52,780 nt of DNA from Oscillatoria princeps RMCB-10 (lineage in GTDB: Bacteria; Cyanobacteriota; Cyanobacteriia; Cyanobacteriales; Oscillatoriaceae), in the NCBI GenBank assembly GCA_019359235.1, contig JAHHHT010000048.1, forward strand, positions 1-52,780, given 5' to 3'. The notes beneath the pieces are model-generated. The model worked only from the letters and a program-made list of their open reading frames with translations. It did not search any database and was not told the origin of the DNA. This document shows positions 6,842 to 14,149 of the stretch, piece after piece (position 1 is the stretch's first letter; each line of letters opens with the position of its first letter). Position numbers and translations under genes: made by a program.

Positions 6842-6983
6842 GACTTTCTCTCGAAAATTTCAAAAGGGATGGGTAATGGGGAGGACTATTAAGTGTGGGT
6901 TCTGTCAACTCCCCGCACCGCAGGCTGAGTAGAAATTGATTTTCGCCCGCAGCGACTTATCAGCAGCTCACTACCGGAAGACC

Positions 6984-7229
6984 TTAGTAGTAGTAGTAGT
7001 AGGGATACCCGTAATAGTACCAGCCGGAAGAGGCAGAAGAAGTAGAGCCAGACGCCGAGAAAGCAGAGTAGTAATCGGCGGAGGTTATCGTGCCGGTTGA
7101 ACTGGAGGTGTAGGAACCATAACCATATGCAGATGACAGCGCTCCCGCTTGAGCGTAGGCATTTCCAGCGCCTTCAACTTGGGTTTCTTCAGAAACGACT
7201 TCCAGCTGTTCCAAATCGCGAATCAACAT
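6984..7229 (-). CDS. A-type poly-Tyr secreted peptide precursor, copy 1
   Basis: I start at the internal ATG at 7229 rather than 7262. From there the leader reads MLIRDLEQLEVVSEETQVEG then A, the same length as its relatives, and an AAGGA lies just upstream. The 60-residue core is Tyr/Ser/Gly/Ala rich, ends in five Tyr, and lacks basic residues. It is the first gene after the promoter-operator at 7298-7354 and probably heads an operon with 6596-6841, 6219-6500 and perhaps the isomerase. Export and cleavage by the HetC-like transporter are inferred from the leader. Confidence 0.85.
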   Translation of the reverse strand: MLIRDLEQLEVVSEETQVEGAGNAYAQAGALSSAYGYGSYTSSSTGTITSADYYSAFSASGSTSSASSGWYYYGYPYYYYY

Positions 7230-7297
7230 AAAACTATCCTTGTGAGTACACAATCTTTTCAAATCCAGGGGCTCAAATTTCTTTGTTTGCCCTCTCT

Positions 7298-7354
7298 GTA
7301 TATAGACTAGCTAACCAAACTCGAACTGTCTAGAGGTAGTCTGCCATTTTGGCA
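7298..7354 (-). promoter_or_regulatory. Operator and promoter of the A-A-B precursor group
   Basis: CTGCCA-TTT-TGGCAG at 7341-7355 is followed on the minus strand by TAGACA (7332-7327), a 17-bp spacer and TAGTCT (7309-7304), with TATATA just beyond. The palindrome centre is 39 bp from the -10-like box. Confidence 0.6.
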
Positions 7355-7429
7355 GGTTTGTTTGAAAAACCGCTGTATCCCTCACCCAGACTTATTTTCA
7401 GCCATCTTTTCTGTAAGCCTCACAAACAA

Positions 7430-7767
7430 TAGCCGGCCTAATTAATAAAAACTTTACATTAGGCTTCTGGCAATCGCCGAATTATCAAGTTCATCTCGAC
7501 ATAGCTAACCCGACTCGCGCTGTCAATAGGTATTCTGCCAAAATGGCATGTTTGTAAAAAAAAACTCTGTCTGGAGCCCGCAGCCTTCTTGTCATATGAT
7601 TCTTTATAGAAGTCTCAAAAAGAATAGCCGGCCTAATTCATCAAAACTTTACATTAGGCAGCTGGCAAGAGTTAAATTGTGAAGCTTAATTAAAGGCAGA
7701 GCAATCATCGGCTGACCGGCTTTCTCAAAGCCCTCCCTCAACCGGCATCGTTACTGCGGCAGCCCTC
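7430..7767. other. Second and third copies of the upstream module
   Basis: This stretch has no gene. It contains a second operator-promoter (7498-7548), GCCTAAT/ATTAGGC hairpins near 7436-7467 and 7630-7658, and the GAGTTAAATTGTGAAG...GCAATCATCGG block at 7667-7711. The layout duplicates 588-762. Confidence 0.55.
7498..7548 (-). promoter_or_regulatory. Distal operator and TTGACA promoter
   Basis: A perfect TGCCA-AAA-TGGCA at 7536-7548 is followed on the minus strand by TTGACA (7526-7521), exactly 17 bp, then TATGTC (7503-7498). The centre-to-box distance is again 39 bp. It would fire towards the A-type genes, upstream of the promoter at 7298-7354. Confidence 0.6.
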
Positions 7768-8055
7768 TTATCGAACGCCGAATCGATTCCTTACAATACC
7801 GGCTGGGACACATTCGTTCGCCATCTGGGAGTGACTGGCGGACTCCTCCTTCATTCCCTCACCGAGCTCATTTTCCTTAAGCAGCCGGTTGTACGTCCGG
7901 TAAGGGATGTACTGCAACGGGTTGTAACCGGCACAGCGCAGCATCAAAACACAAGCCCAAGAATACTTGTGTTCCTTGATAGCTCCCACTATCTGCTGAA
8001 TTTGCTCGGCAGAGATGGACTTTTCAACTTTTTTGCTAGCGAATAGCTGAGGCAT
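7768..8055 (-). CDS. HetP-like protein
   Basis: This 95-residue protein has a core (ISAEQIQQIVGAIKEHKYSW, then ACVLMLRCAGYNPLQYIPYR and TYNRLLKEN) that I recognise as the HetP-family signature, known from heterocyst development in Nostoc, where hetP lies beside hetC. Family members also occur in cyanobacteria that make no heterocysts, so no cell-type claim follows. The start has AGGAG upstream, and the gene lies 30 bp after the HlyD gene in the same operon. The last 10-12 residues (GIVRNRFGVR) are encoded by a short dispersed element (GAACGCCGAATCG on the plus strand) that also occurs in the transporter remnant at about 3061. The original C-terminus may therefore have been replaced. Confidence 0.75.
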   Translation of the reverse strand: MPQLFASKKVEKSISAEQIQQIVGAIKEHKYSWACVLMLRCAGYNPLQYIPYRTYNRLLKENELGEGMKEESASHSQMANECVPAGIVRNRFGVR

Positions 8056-8085
8056 GATAAGAGCTCCTGATGAGTAAACAGCGTT

Positions 8086-9972
8086 CTATAAATCAATACC
8101 GCCCTTTTGCAGTTGCTTAATGGGCGCAAGCAAGACATCCGCAATGCGGCGGCGGCGGATGACAATATCGGCAGAGGCGGTTTGACCCGCCTTAAAAACA
8201 ACCGTTTGGCGAGCGCCTTTCAGACTGTCGCGCTCCAGAGTCACTTCCACCCGGTAGACAGCGCCCAACTTCTCATCCGGTTTGGCATCCGGCGAGATAG
8301 AAGTCACCTTCCCCTGGACAATTCCATAATCCTGATACGGATAAGCGTCCAATTTCACCTTCACATCCATGCCGGTCTTCACAAAACCCGCCTCTCGATT
8401 GGGCAAACTCGCCTTCAGCACCAGTGGCGCATCCTTAGGAGCAATCTCCGCAACCGTTTGACCGGGTTGCACCACCTCCCCAGGCTTAGTGACATTCAGC
8501 GACAGCAGCACCCCATCCACCGGCGCAGTCAGGAATCTGTCCTTCAGCTTTGCCTTAGCGCTGCTCAGCAGAGTTTGCGTCTCCGCAATCTTGGCTTTCA
8601 GCTGAGTCAGCTCAACTTCCAGCTGCTGCACCTGCTGCTGCGACTCGATTTGAGTCCGTCGCGCCTCCGCTTCCTTGCTCAAAAGCACCGCACTCAGCCT
8701 GTCAGCTTCCGCTTTAGCTCCCTCAGCTTCGCCCACCGTTTGAGTCATCAACTGCCGGCTGTCGCGCAGCGCTTGCTCAGCTTGAAACAGCTGCTCCTTC
8801 AGATTCGTACCCTCTTGCAACTGGCTTTGCGTAATCGCCCGCGTCGCCTGCGACAGAGATTGCTCCGCTTGAAACAGCTGTTCCTTCAAACTCGTCCCCT
8901 CTTGCAACTCGTTTTTGGTAATGGCGCTGATCCTGTCCCGCAGGGTTTGCTCCGCTTGATACAGCTGCTCTTTGGCAATAGCGCCCTGTTCCACCAGCGG
9001 TTTTAACCGCTCAACCCGCTCCTTGGCGGCGTCAACATCAGCCTGCAGTTGTGCCAGCAACTCCTGATTAGTGCCAGCCAGCGGTTTCAGCCGCTGCAAT
9101 CGCTCCTTCGCCGCAGCTGCGTCTCCCTGCAGTTGCGCCTGCAGTTCCTGGTTAGTCGCCTGCAGGGGTTGCAGCCGGTCGATACGAGCTTGATGCGCAA
9201 TAGCTTGCGAGCGCAGTTGCGCCAGCAGTTGCGCCGTCGTGGTCGCTTTCTCCTTAGCCGCCGCCAGCGCCGCTTTTTGAGCCTGAATCTCCGCCTCCGC
9301 AATCGCCTCACGAGTTCCGACTTCCAGACGCGCTTTTTCCAGCAGCGTTTGCTTCTGGCTCAACTCCACCGAATAGGACTTCTGTTGCTCCTCCAGACGC
9401 TGAACTTCACCGGCAGCCACCTGCGTGTCCAGTTCTAACAGCACAGCGCCGGCTTTCACCGGCTGGCCTTCCTTGACCGGCACACTGGCCACCTTGCCCA
9501 GCTCCACCGGGTTAATCTTATAAACCTCACCTTTAGGCACCAGCTGTCCGCGAGCCTGTCCCACCTCTTCAATTTGGCCCACCCACGCCCAAACTGCAAA
9601 AGCAGCACAGAAAGCCATACCCCCCAGCATCACCCGAAAGGCAAAAGACGAAGGTGGCTGATCCAGCACACTCTGCAGCGAGGGCGACCAATTCCCCACC
9701 GGCGCAACCGCTTTCTGGGGAGTTTCTGGCGGGGATTGTTCTGGCAAAAAAGCCGGTGTCTGGGGTGCACTTACCGCAGAAGCTATACCCCCATAAATCG
9801 CAGCTCCTTCCCCAGAAGCGTCGGAACAAAAATCGCCCTCCAAGTCCGAACAGAGATTGCGCCCATCGGAAGCCGCCGGCTCATCCAAAACGCCCTCCTG
9901 ACTGGAGGCATTTGCCCGCGCCGCACCCAAAGGACTGGCTGTTACGAAACGGTTTCGGAAGCTAGTGTTCAT
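8086..9972 (-). CDS. HlyD-family membrane-fusion adaptor
   Basis: The product is 628 residues. The first about 110 residues are cytoplasmic, acidic and Pro/Ala-rich. One membrane helix spans about 112-133 (RVMLGGMAFCAAFAVWAWVG). A lipoyl-like hairpin follows (VPVKEGQPVKAGAVLLELD), then a very long coiled coil (about 195-500) with internal repeats such as LKEQLFQAEQ(S/A)L and AKER(L/V)(Q/E)RLKPL. The C-terminal half-lipoyl and beta-barrel region contains FLTAPVDGVLLSLNV. This is the periplasmic adaptor that joins an inner-membrane ABC exporter to a TolC-like channel. It lies between the HetC-like and HetP-like genes, with 533 bp separating it from the former. An operator-like palindrome is at 10285-10299. 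The coiled coil is longer than in typical HlyD proteins. Confidence 0.92.
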   Translation of the reverse strand: MNTSFRNRFVTASPLGAARANASSQEGVLDEPAASDGRNLCSDLEGDFCSDASGEGAAIYGGIASAVSAPQTPAFLPEQSPPETPQKAVAPVGNWSPSLQSVLDQPPSSFAFRVMLGGMAFCAAFAVWAWVGQIEEVGQARGQLVPKGEVYKINPVELGKVASVPVKEGQPVKAGAVLLELDTQVAAGEVQRLEEQQKSYSVELSQKQTLLEKARLEVGTREAIAEAEIQAQKAALAAAKEKATTTAQLLAQLRSQAIAHQARIDRLQPLQATNQELQAQLQGDAAAAKERLQRLKPLAGTNQELLAQLQADVDAAKERVERLKPLVEQGAIAKEQLYQAEQTLRDRISAITKNELQEGTSLKEQLFQAEQSLSQATRAITQSQLQEGTNLKEQLFQAEQALRDSRQLMTQTVGEAEGAKAEADRLSAVLLSKEAEARRTQIESQQQVQQLEVELTQLKAKIAETQTLLSSAKAKLKDRFLTAPVDGVLLSLNVTKPGEVVQPGQTVAEIAPKDAPLVLKASLPNREAGFVKTGMDVKVKLDAYPYQDYGIVQGKVTSISPDAKPDEKLGAVYRVEVTLERDSLKGARQTVVFKAGQTASADIVIRRRRIADVLLAPIKQLQKGGIDL

Positions 9973-10505
9973 GATCTCCTACTCTTCCTCCATTCAAAAT
10001 AATTGCCGCTTTTTTTTTATCTAAAATGACCCGTTCTCCCGCTATTAATTAGGATTTATATCCCTCCTTAATCCGTTATAAAATATTAGATTCGCACGCC
10101 AATTGGCCTGCAACTACCCTAGAGTCAATCGCGGCGCGATTGCGCCTACATTTTTGCGCGAATCATTTAGGAGCGCTATATATCCACTGCTTTTCAGGCA
10201 GTCATTACCGCTACCTTGTCAAATCGTTACTGTTATAATTTAACCCAAAAAACAGTGAAAACACTCACACCGAAACTGCTTTTGCTGCCAATTTGGCAGG
10301 TTTGTTCACAACTTTACTGAATCTTTACAATTGCGGGCTAAAATGCAGCTGCTTATTGCCCTTTTTTAAAGTTTTGATGAAGCTGGGTTGGGGTGAAAAC
10401 ACCGATCTGCCCTGACTGGCCAAACATGGCCCCTTTCAGAAACCTCGTCTTTTCAGCAAATCGGCTTTCTTAACCCAGCAACCCCTGCTCAGGTTTTCTG
10501 TACGA
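9973..10505. other. Intergenic region between adaptor and transporter genes
   Basis: This 533-bp stretch has no gene. It carries one CTGCCA-ATT-TGGCAG palindrome (10285-10299) and an AT-rich TATAAC-like box on the minus strand at 10232-10237. The spacing between them (about 55 bp) differs from the other sites. Confidence 0.5.
10285..10299 (-). promoter_or_regulatory. Palindromic operator upstream of the HlyD gene
   Basis: CTGCCA-ATT-TGGCAG is preceded on the minus strand by AACAAAC, as at the peptide genes. This suggests the export genes share the regulator of their substrates. Confidence 0.55.
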
Positions 10506-13500
10506 TTACAGATCCAGTTGCTGCTGGGCTAAGTGACAGTAAAGCCCTCGCCGCGCCATCAGCTCACCGTGAGTTCCTTGCTCCACCAAAACCCCCCTGT
10601 CCAGCACCAAAATGCTGTCCGCATTGCGCACTGTACTGAGCCGGTGGGCAATAATAAACGTCGTCCTGTCCCGCGACAAACGCTCCAAATTATGCTGGAA
10701 TCTCCTTTCCGATTCCGTATCCAGAGAACTCGTCGCCTCGTCCAGTACCAAAATCCTCGGATCTCCCAACAAAGCCCGAGCAATAGCAATCCGCTGTCTC
10801 TGTCCTCCAGAAAGCATTGAACCCCGCTCGCCCACCTTGGTGCTGTATCCTAAAGGCATGTCCTGAATAAAGGCGTGCGCCTCCGCCAGTTTGGCCACCT
10901 CGGTGACTTGCTCCAGCGTGAATTCAGGCCGGTATAAGGTAATATTCTCCAGAATAGTTCCTGAAAACAAGAAGCACTCTTGCGGCACCACGCCCATTTG
11001 AGAGCGCAACGATTGCGGAGAAACCAGCCGGATATCGTGCCCGTCAATCTGGATGCGGCCCGAATCTGGGCGGTACAGAATTTGCAGCAGGCTGACCAAG
11101 GTACTCTTTCCCGACCCGCTGCGCCCGACAATAGCAATGGTTTGTCCCGGACGCGCCTCGAAGGAAATATTCTGTAACGTATTGCGCTCCTGCTGCGGGC
11201 TGTAGCTGAAGGTGACATTCTCGAACCGCACCTCCCCCCGCAACCGGGGCAAACTCAGCATTTGCTGTCCGGGAATCTCTTCCGGCTGCGCTTCAAAAAC
11301 ATCATTGAGCCGCTCTACCGAAATCGTCACTTCTTGCATTTGATCCCAGAGATTCACCACCGCCAGCACGGGGCTGATCACTTTGCCAATCATCATGTTG
11401 AAGGCCACAAACTGGCCAATGGTGAGCTGGTCTTGAATCACCAGGGTAGCTCCGTACCACAGCAAAGCCGCACTCCCCAAGCTATTGATGGAGCCGCCGG
11501 CAGCTTGCAGAAAGTTCGCCAGTTTTTGACCGCGAAACCGCGCATTCAGGGAGCTGGTAAATTGATGCTCCCAGCGCCAGCGGATTTCTCGCTCCGCTGC
11601 AGCCGCCTTGACGGTACTGACGCCGGTGAGCATTTCTACCAGCAAGGAGTTTTGACCGGCTTCTTCGTTAAAAATATCCCGCGACACCCGCCGCAGCAGG
11701 GGAGTCGCCACCAAAGTTAAGATGGCAATCGGGGGAATCAAAGCCAGCACCAGCACAGTCAGTTGCCAGTTGTAGTAAGCCATCAGCCCCATATAGGCAG
11801 CCCCCATCAGCATGTCCAGCCAAGCCAGGACAACTTGGCGCGTCAGAAATTGCTGGATTTTCTGGTTTTCCTGAACGCGGGTGATGATGTCTCCCACGCG
11901 GCGGGATTCAAAAAACTTCAGGGGTAAGGTGAGGGTGTGGCTGATAAAGCCGCTAATCAGAGTGAGGTCAAAGCGGTTGGAGAAATAGTCCAGCAGGTAC
12001 TGTCGGGTGGCGGTTAAGCCGGTGCTCCACACCCCAAACAGCACCAGCCCCAGGGCGAAGACATTCAGACTGCTGGAGCTTTTGCTCACCACTACTTTGT
12101 CGAGAATGATTTGGGTGAACAGTGGGGTGACGACGCCAAAAGCCTGGATCAGCAGGGAGGCGAGGATAATTTGCCCGATCAGGAAGCGGTAGGGCGCAAG
12201 GGCGCTGGCAAACCGGCTCAGGGAGATTTTTTGAGATTCAGCCTCTTGCAGGCGATCCGTGGGATCGAGCAGCAGCGCGTACCCGCTCCAGTGCGCCACA
12301 AATTCTTGTCGCGAGATGGAGCGTCTGCCTATCGCTGGATCGGCAATCAGGATGCGATCGCCCTTGCAGCGGTAGACAACGATATAGTGAATTCCCTCCC
12401 AGTGAGCTATCCAGGGGTTTTTCCGCTCTTCTAGCTTGTTCAGGGAAGCTCGCACCGGCATGGCGTGGAATCCCAAGCTTTCCGCAGCTTTGGCTAGCCC
12501 TCCGGTGAGGGAAGCCCCCGACCGGCCCACACCGGCAAGCTCGCGCAGGTAGTTGAGGGTAAACCGCTTCCCCCAATACTGGCTTATCATCGCAAGGCAA
12601 GCCGCGCCGCAATCGGAAGAGCTCTGCTGCTCAATAAAGGGATATCTCGCCAGCCAATCCAGGAAACGCCGGCTTGCCGGTTTGGGAAAGGCGACAGAGG
12701 GCGGTTGGGCGCTCTCTTTTGCTTTCTCCTGTTTGTCTGGCTCTCCTCTGTCTGCACCGACTGGTTGGGGGAGATGTCCTGATTCCTTGACGACTGACAG
12801 GTGCCGTCTGGGGGCGGGTGCCGGTTGCCGGTTGCCATTACCGCTCTCTTCTGGCAATCTGAAATGTGCCGGTGCGATTGAGTGGGCGTGCTGCCAGTGT
12901 TCCACCGGCAAGTGGTAGACTAGCAAGTCAGTCTCCGCCACCCAGTCTGCCGGTGTGGCGTCTGGATAGCCCCAGCTAGCTCCCGGCGCTGGCGGTTGGG
13001 TTAGCTCCCCCTGGTGCCGGATTTGCCCGCCGGCAAGCCAGAACCGGCCATTTGCTGCAGGAGTCCGCGCTTGCAGGGATTCGCCGGTTGCAACCCGCAG
13101 TTGCGTCAAATAAGGCAAAAGTTCCTCCACTTGGAGGCTGGAGCAGCGGCGCAATTCTGTTGAGGTTTTGAATAATATCAGGCTTTGTCGCTGCTGGGTA
13201 ATTGAGAGCAGGTGGTTTTGCAGATTTGGCAGTCGCTGCAAATACTGCTGGAGTTTGCCGGCTGGAATGCGAGCCATCGCACCGGCAGTGGCTGCTACGG
13301 CTCGGTAAGGCAGGGGATGATGGCAGAATAGAGAGTCCGCGCCAAAGGTATCGCCCGCTTCCAGCACTAAGGCTGACACCTCTTGCATCCTTTCGGCATC
13401 AAAGACAACCAGCCGCACCCGCCCGGAACAAACGATATAAAAATCACTCTTAATATATTGAGATTGACTGTTTTTATCTGAGGGGTTAGACCCCACATCA

Positions 13501-13664
13501 GTCAGCTCATCCCCTAACTGGAAATTAAGGGCAACAAAAGCTTTGCTGAGCTCTGTAGCCTGGGTAACATCGCTCTGACTGGCTGTCAAAAGCTGGGCGA
13601 GCGCCAGCCAGCTTGTTGAGGCGTTTGGTTCCGCACCTTCCTTACTCCCTAAACTCCCTTTCAT
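10506..13664 (-). CDS. HetC-like peptidase-containing ABC transporter
   Basis: The product is 1052 residues. Residues about 45-160 resemble a cyclic-nucleotide-binding fold, and a second weaker one may follow to about 265. A linker leads to a C39 peptidase (about 332-470) with Gln346, Cys352 in DCGAAC, His426 in GIHYIVVY and Asp442 in IADPA, so the active site is complete. The membrane domain spans about 490-790. The nucleotide-binding domain has Walker A GRSGSGKST, signature LSGGQRQR, Walker B ILVLDEATSSLD and the switch His in AHRLST. Transporters of this build cleave double-glycine leaders and export the core. The length and domain order match HetC of Nostoc. It is the likely exporter of the eight precursors. 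Two 74-bp direct repeats precede the gene. A decayed paralogue lies at 2955-3345. Confidence 0.93.
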   Translation of the reverse strand: MKGSLGSKEGAEPNASTSWLALAQLLTASQSDVTQATELSKAFVALNFQLGDELTDVGSNPSDKNSQSQYIKSDFYIVCSGRVRLVVFDAERMQEVSALVLEAGDTFGADSLFCHHPLPYRAVAATAGAMARIPAGKLQQYLQRLPNLQNHLLSITQQRQSLILFKTSTELRRCSSLQVEELLPYLTQLRVATGESLQARTPAANGRFWLAGGQIRHQGELTQPPAPGASWGYPDATPADWVAETDLLVYHLPVEHWQHAHSIAPAHFRLPEESGNGNRQPAPAPRRHLSVVKESGHLPQPVGADRGEPDKQEKAKESAQPPSVAFPKPASRRFLDWLARYPFIEQQSSSDCGAACLAMISQYWGKRFTLNYLRELAGVGRSGASLTGGLAKAAESLGFHAMPVRASLNKLEERKNPWIAHWEGIHYIVVYRCKGDRILIADPAIGRRSISRQEFVAHWSGYALLLDPTDRLQEAESQKISLSRFASALAPYRFLIGQIILASLLIQAFGVVTPLFTQIILDKVVVSKSSSSLNVFALGLVLFGVWSTGLTATRQYLLDYFSNRFDLTLISGFISHTLTLPLKFFESRRVGDIITRVQENQKIQQFLTRQVVLAWLDMLMGAAYMGLMAYYNWQLTVLVLALIPPIAILTLVATPLLRRVSRDIFNEEAGQNSLLVEMLTGVSTVKAAAAEREIRWRWEHQFTSSLNARFRGQKLANFLQAAGGSINSLGSAALLWYGATLVIQDQLTIGQFVAFNMMIGKVISPVLAVVNLWDQMQEVTISVERLNDVFEAQPEEIPGQQMLSLPRLRGEVRFENVTFSYSPQQERNTLQNISFEARPGQTIAIVGRSGSGKSTLVSLLQILYRPDSGRIQIDGHDIRLVSPQSLRSQMGVVPQECFLFSGTILENITLYRPEFTLEQVTEVAKLAEAHAFIQDMPLGYSTKVGERGSMLSGGQRQRIAIARALLGDPRILVLDEATSSLDTESERRFQHNLERLSRDRTTFIIAHRLSTVRNADSILVLDRGVLVEQGTHGELMARRGLYCHLAQQQLDL

Positions 13665-13716
13665 AGCACCTGTTTTACTCGCATCTCACCTTAAGGGGCA
13701 GAAACGCAAATTATCT

Positions 13717-14012
13717 AATATCCGGTAGAACGCATATATACAAAACCCGTCTAGAGTCGGGTATTTGTGAAAATCATTTAATCGTAAATTATCTCATTTA
13801 CAGTCATTTGACCCGAAAAATGGCCGTGGAGTAGGGTTGGGTCGTGTCGCGGAGCGGGTGCCGATGGCCACACAGGGGCAATTGGGCCCCGAAAAGCAGA
13901 TTTGCCGCACCTAGCGGGGTCGCTTTAGGGCAAAATATATAATATCCGGTTAAAAGCATATATACAAAACAGGTCTAAAGTCGGGTATTTGTGAAAATCA
14001 TTTAATCGTAAA
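13717..14012. repeat. Two 74-bp direct repeats upstream of the HetC-like gene
   Basis: The sequence at 13717-13790, beginning TAATATCCGGT and containing CATATATACAAAAC, GTCGGGTATTTGTG and AAAATCATTTAATCG, recurs at 13939-14012 with few changes. The first copy ends 53 bp before the start codon. It may be a duplicated promoter or operator region. The rest of 13665-14149 holds a G-rich dispersed element and no gene. Confidence 0.65.
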
Positions 14013-14077
14013 ATATATCAGCTATCGTCGTCCCAGAAGACCCTCACCCTCTAGAAAAACCCAGTCTTATTCTTATT

Positions 14078-14120
14078 CCCCCTCTCCCCTTGTGGGAGAG
14101 GGGGTTAGGGGGTGAGGGGG
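14078..14120. repeat. Dispersed G-rich element, variant copy
   Basis: CCCCCTCTCCCC, loop, GGGAGAGGGGGTTAGGGGGTG: a diverged copy of the element at 3367. Confidence 0.55.
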
Positions 14121-14149
14121 AGTAGCACAGGCGTCTCGCCGGTGCACAC

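Larger units (their letters stand above)
6551..7229. repeat. Tandem duplication of an A-type gene
   Basis: The segment from about 6551 to 6841 is repeated from about 6941 to 7229, including about 45 bp downstream of the stop (CGCCCGCAGCGACTTATCAG). The cores are nearly identical, while the first third of the leaders differs more. Confidence 0.8.

Noticed and set aside
8107-9438. Plus-strand Leu/Arg/Gln-rich frames
   Set aside because: They are antisense shadows of the HlyD coiled coil.
7768-13664. Claim that the organism makes heterocysts
   Set aside because: HetC- and HetP-like proteins also exist in cyanobacteria without heterocysts, and no other differentiation gene is in the window.
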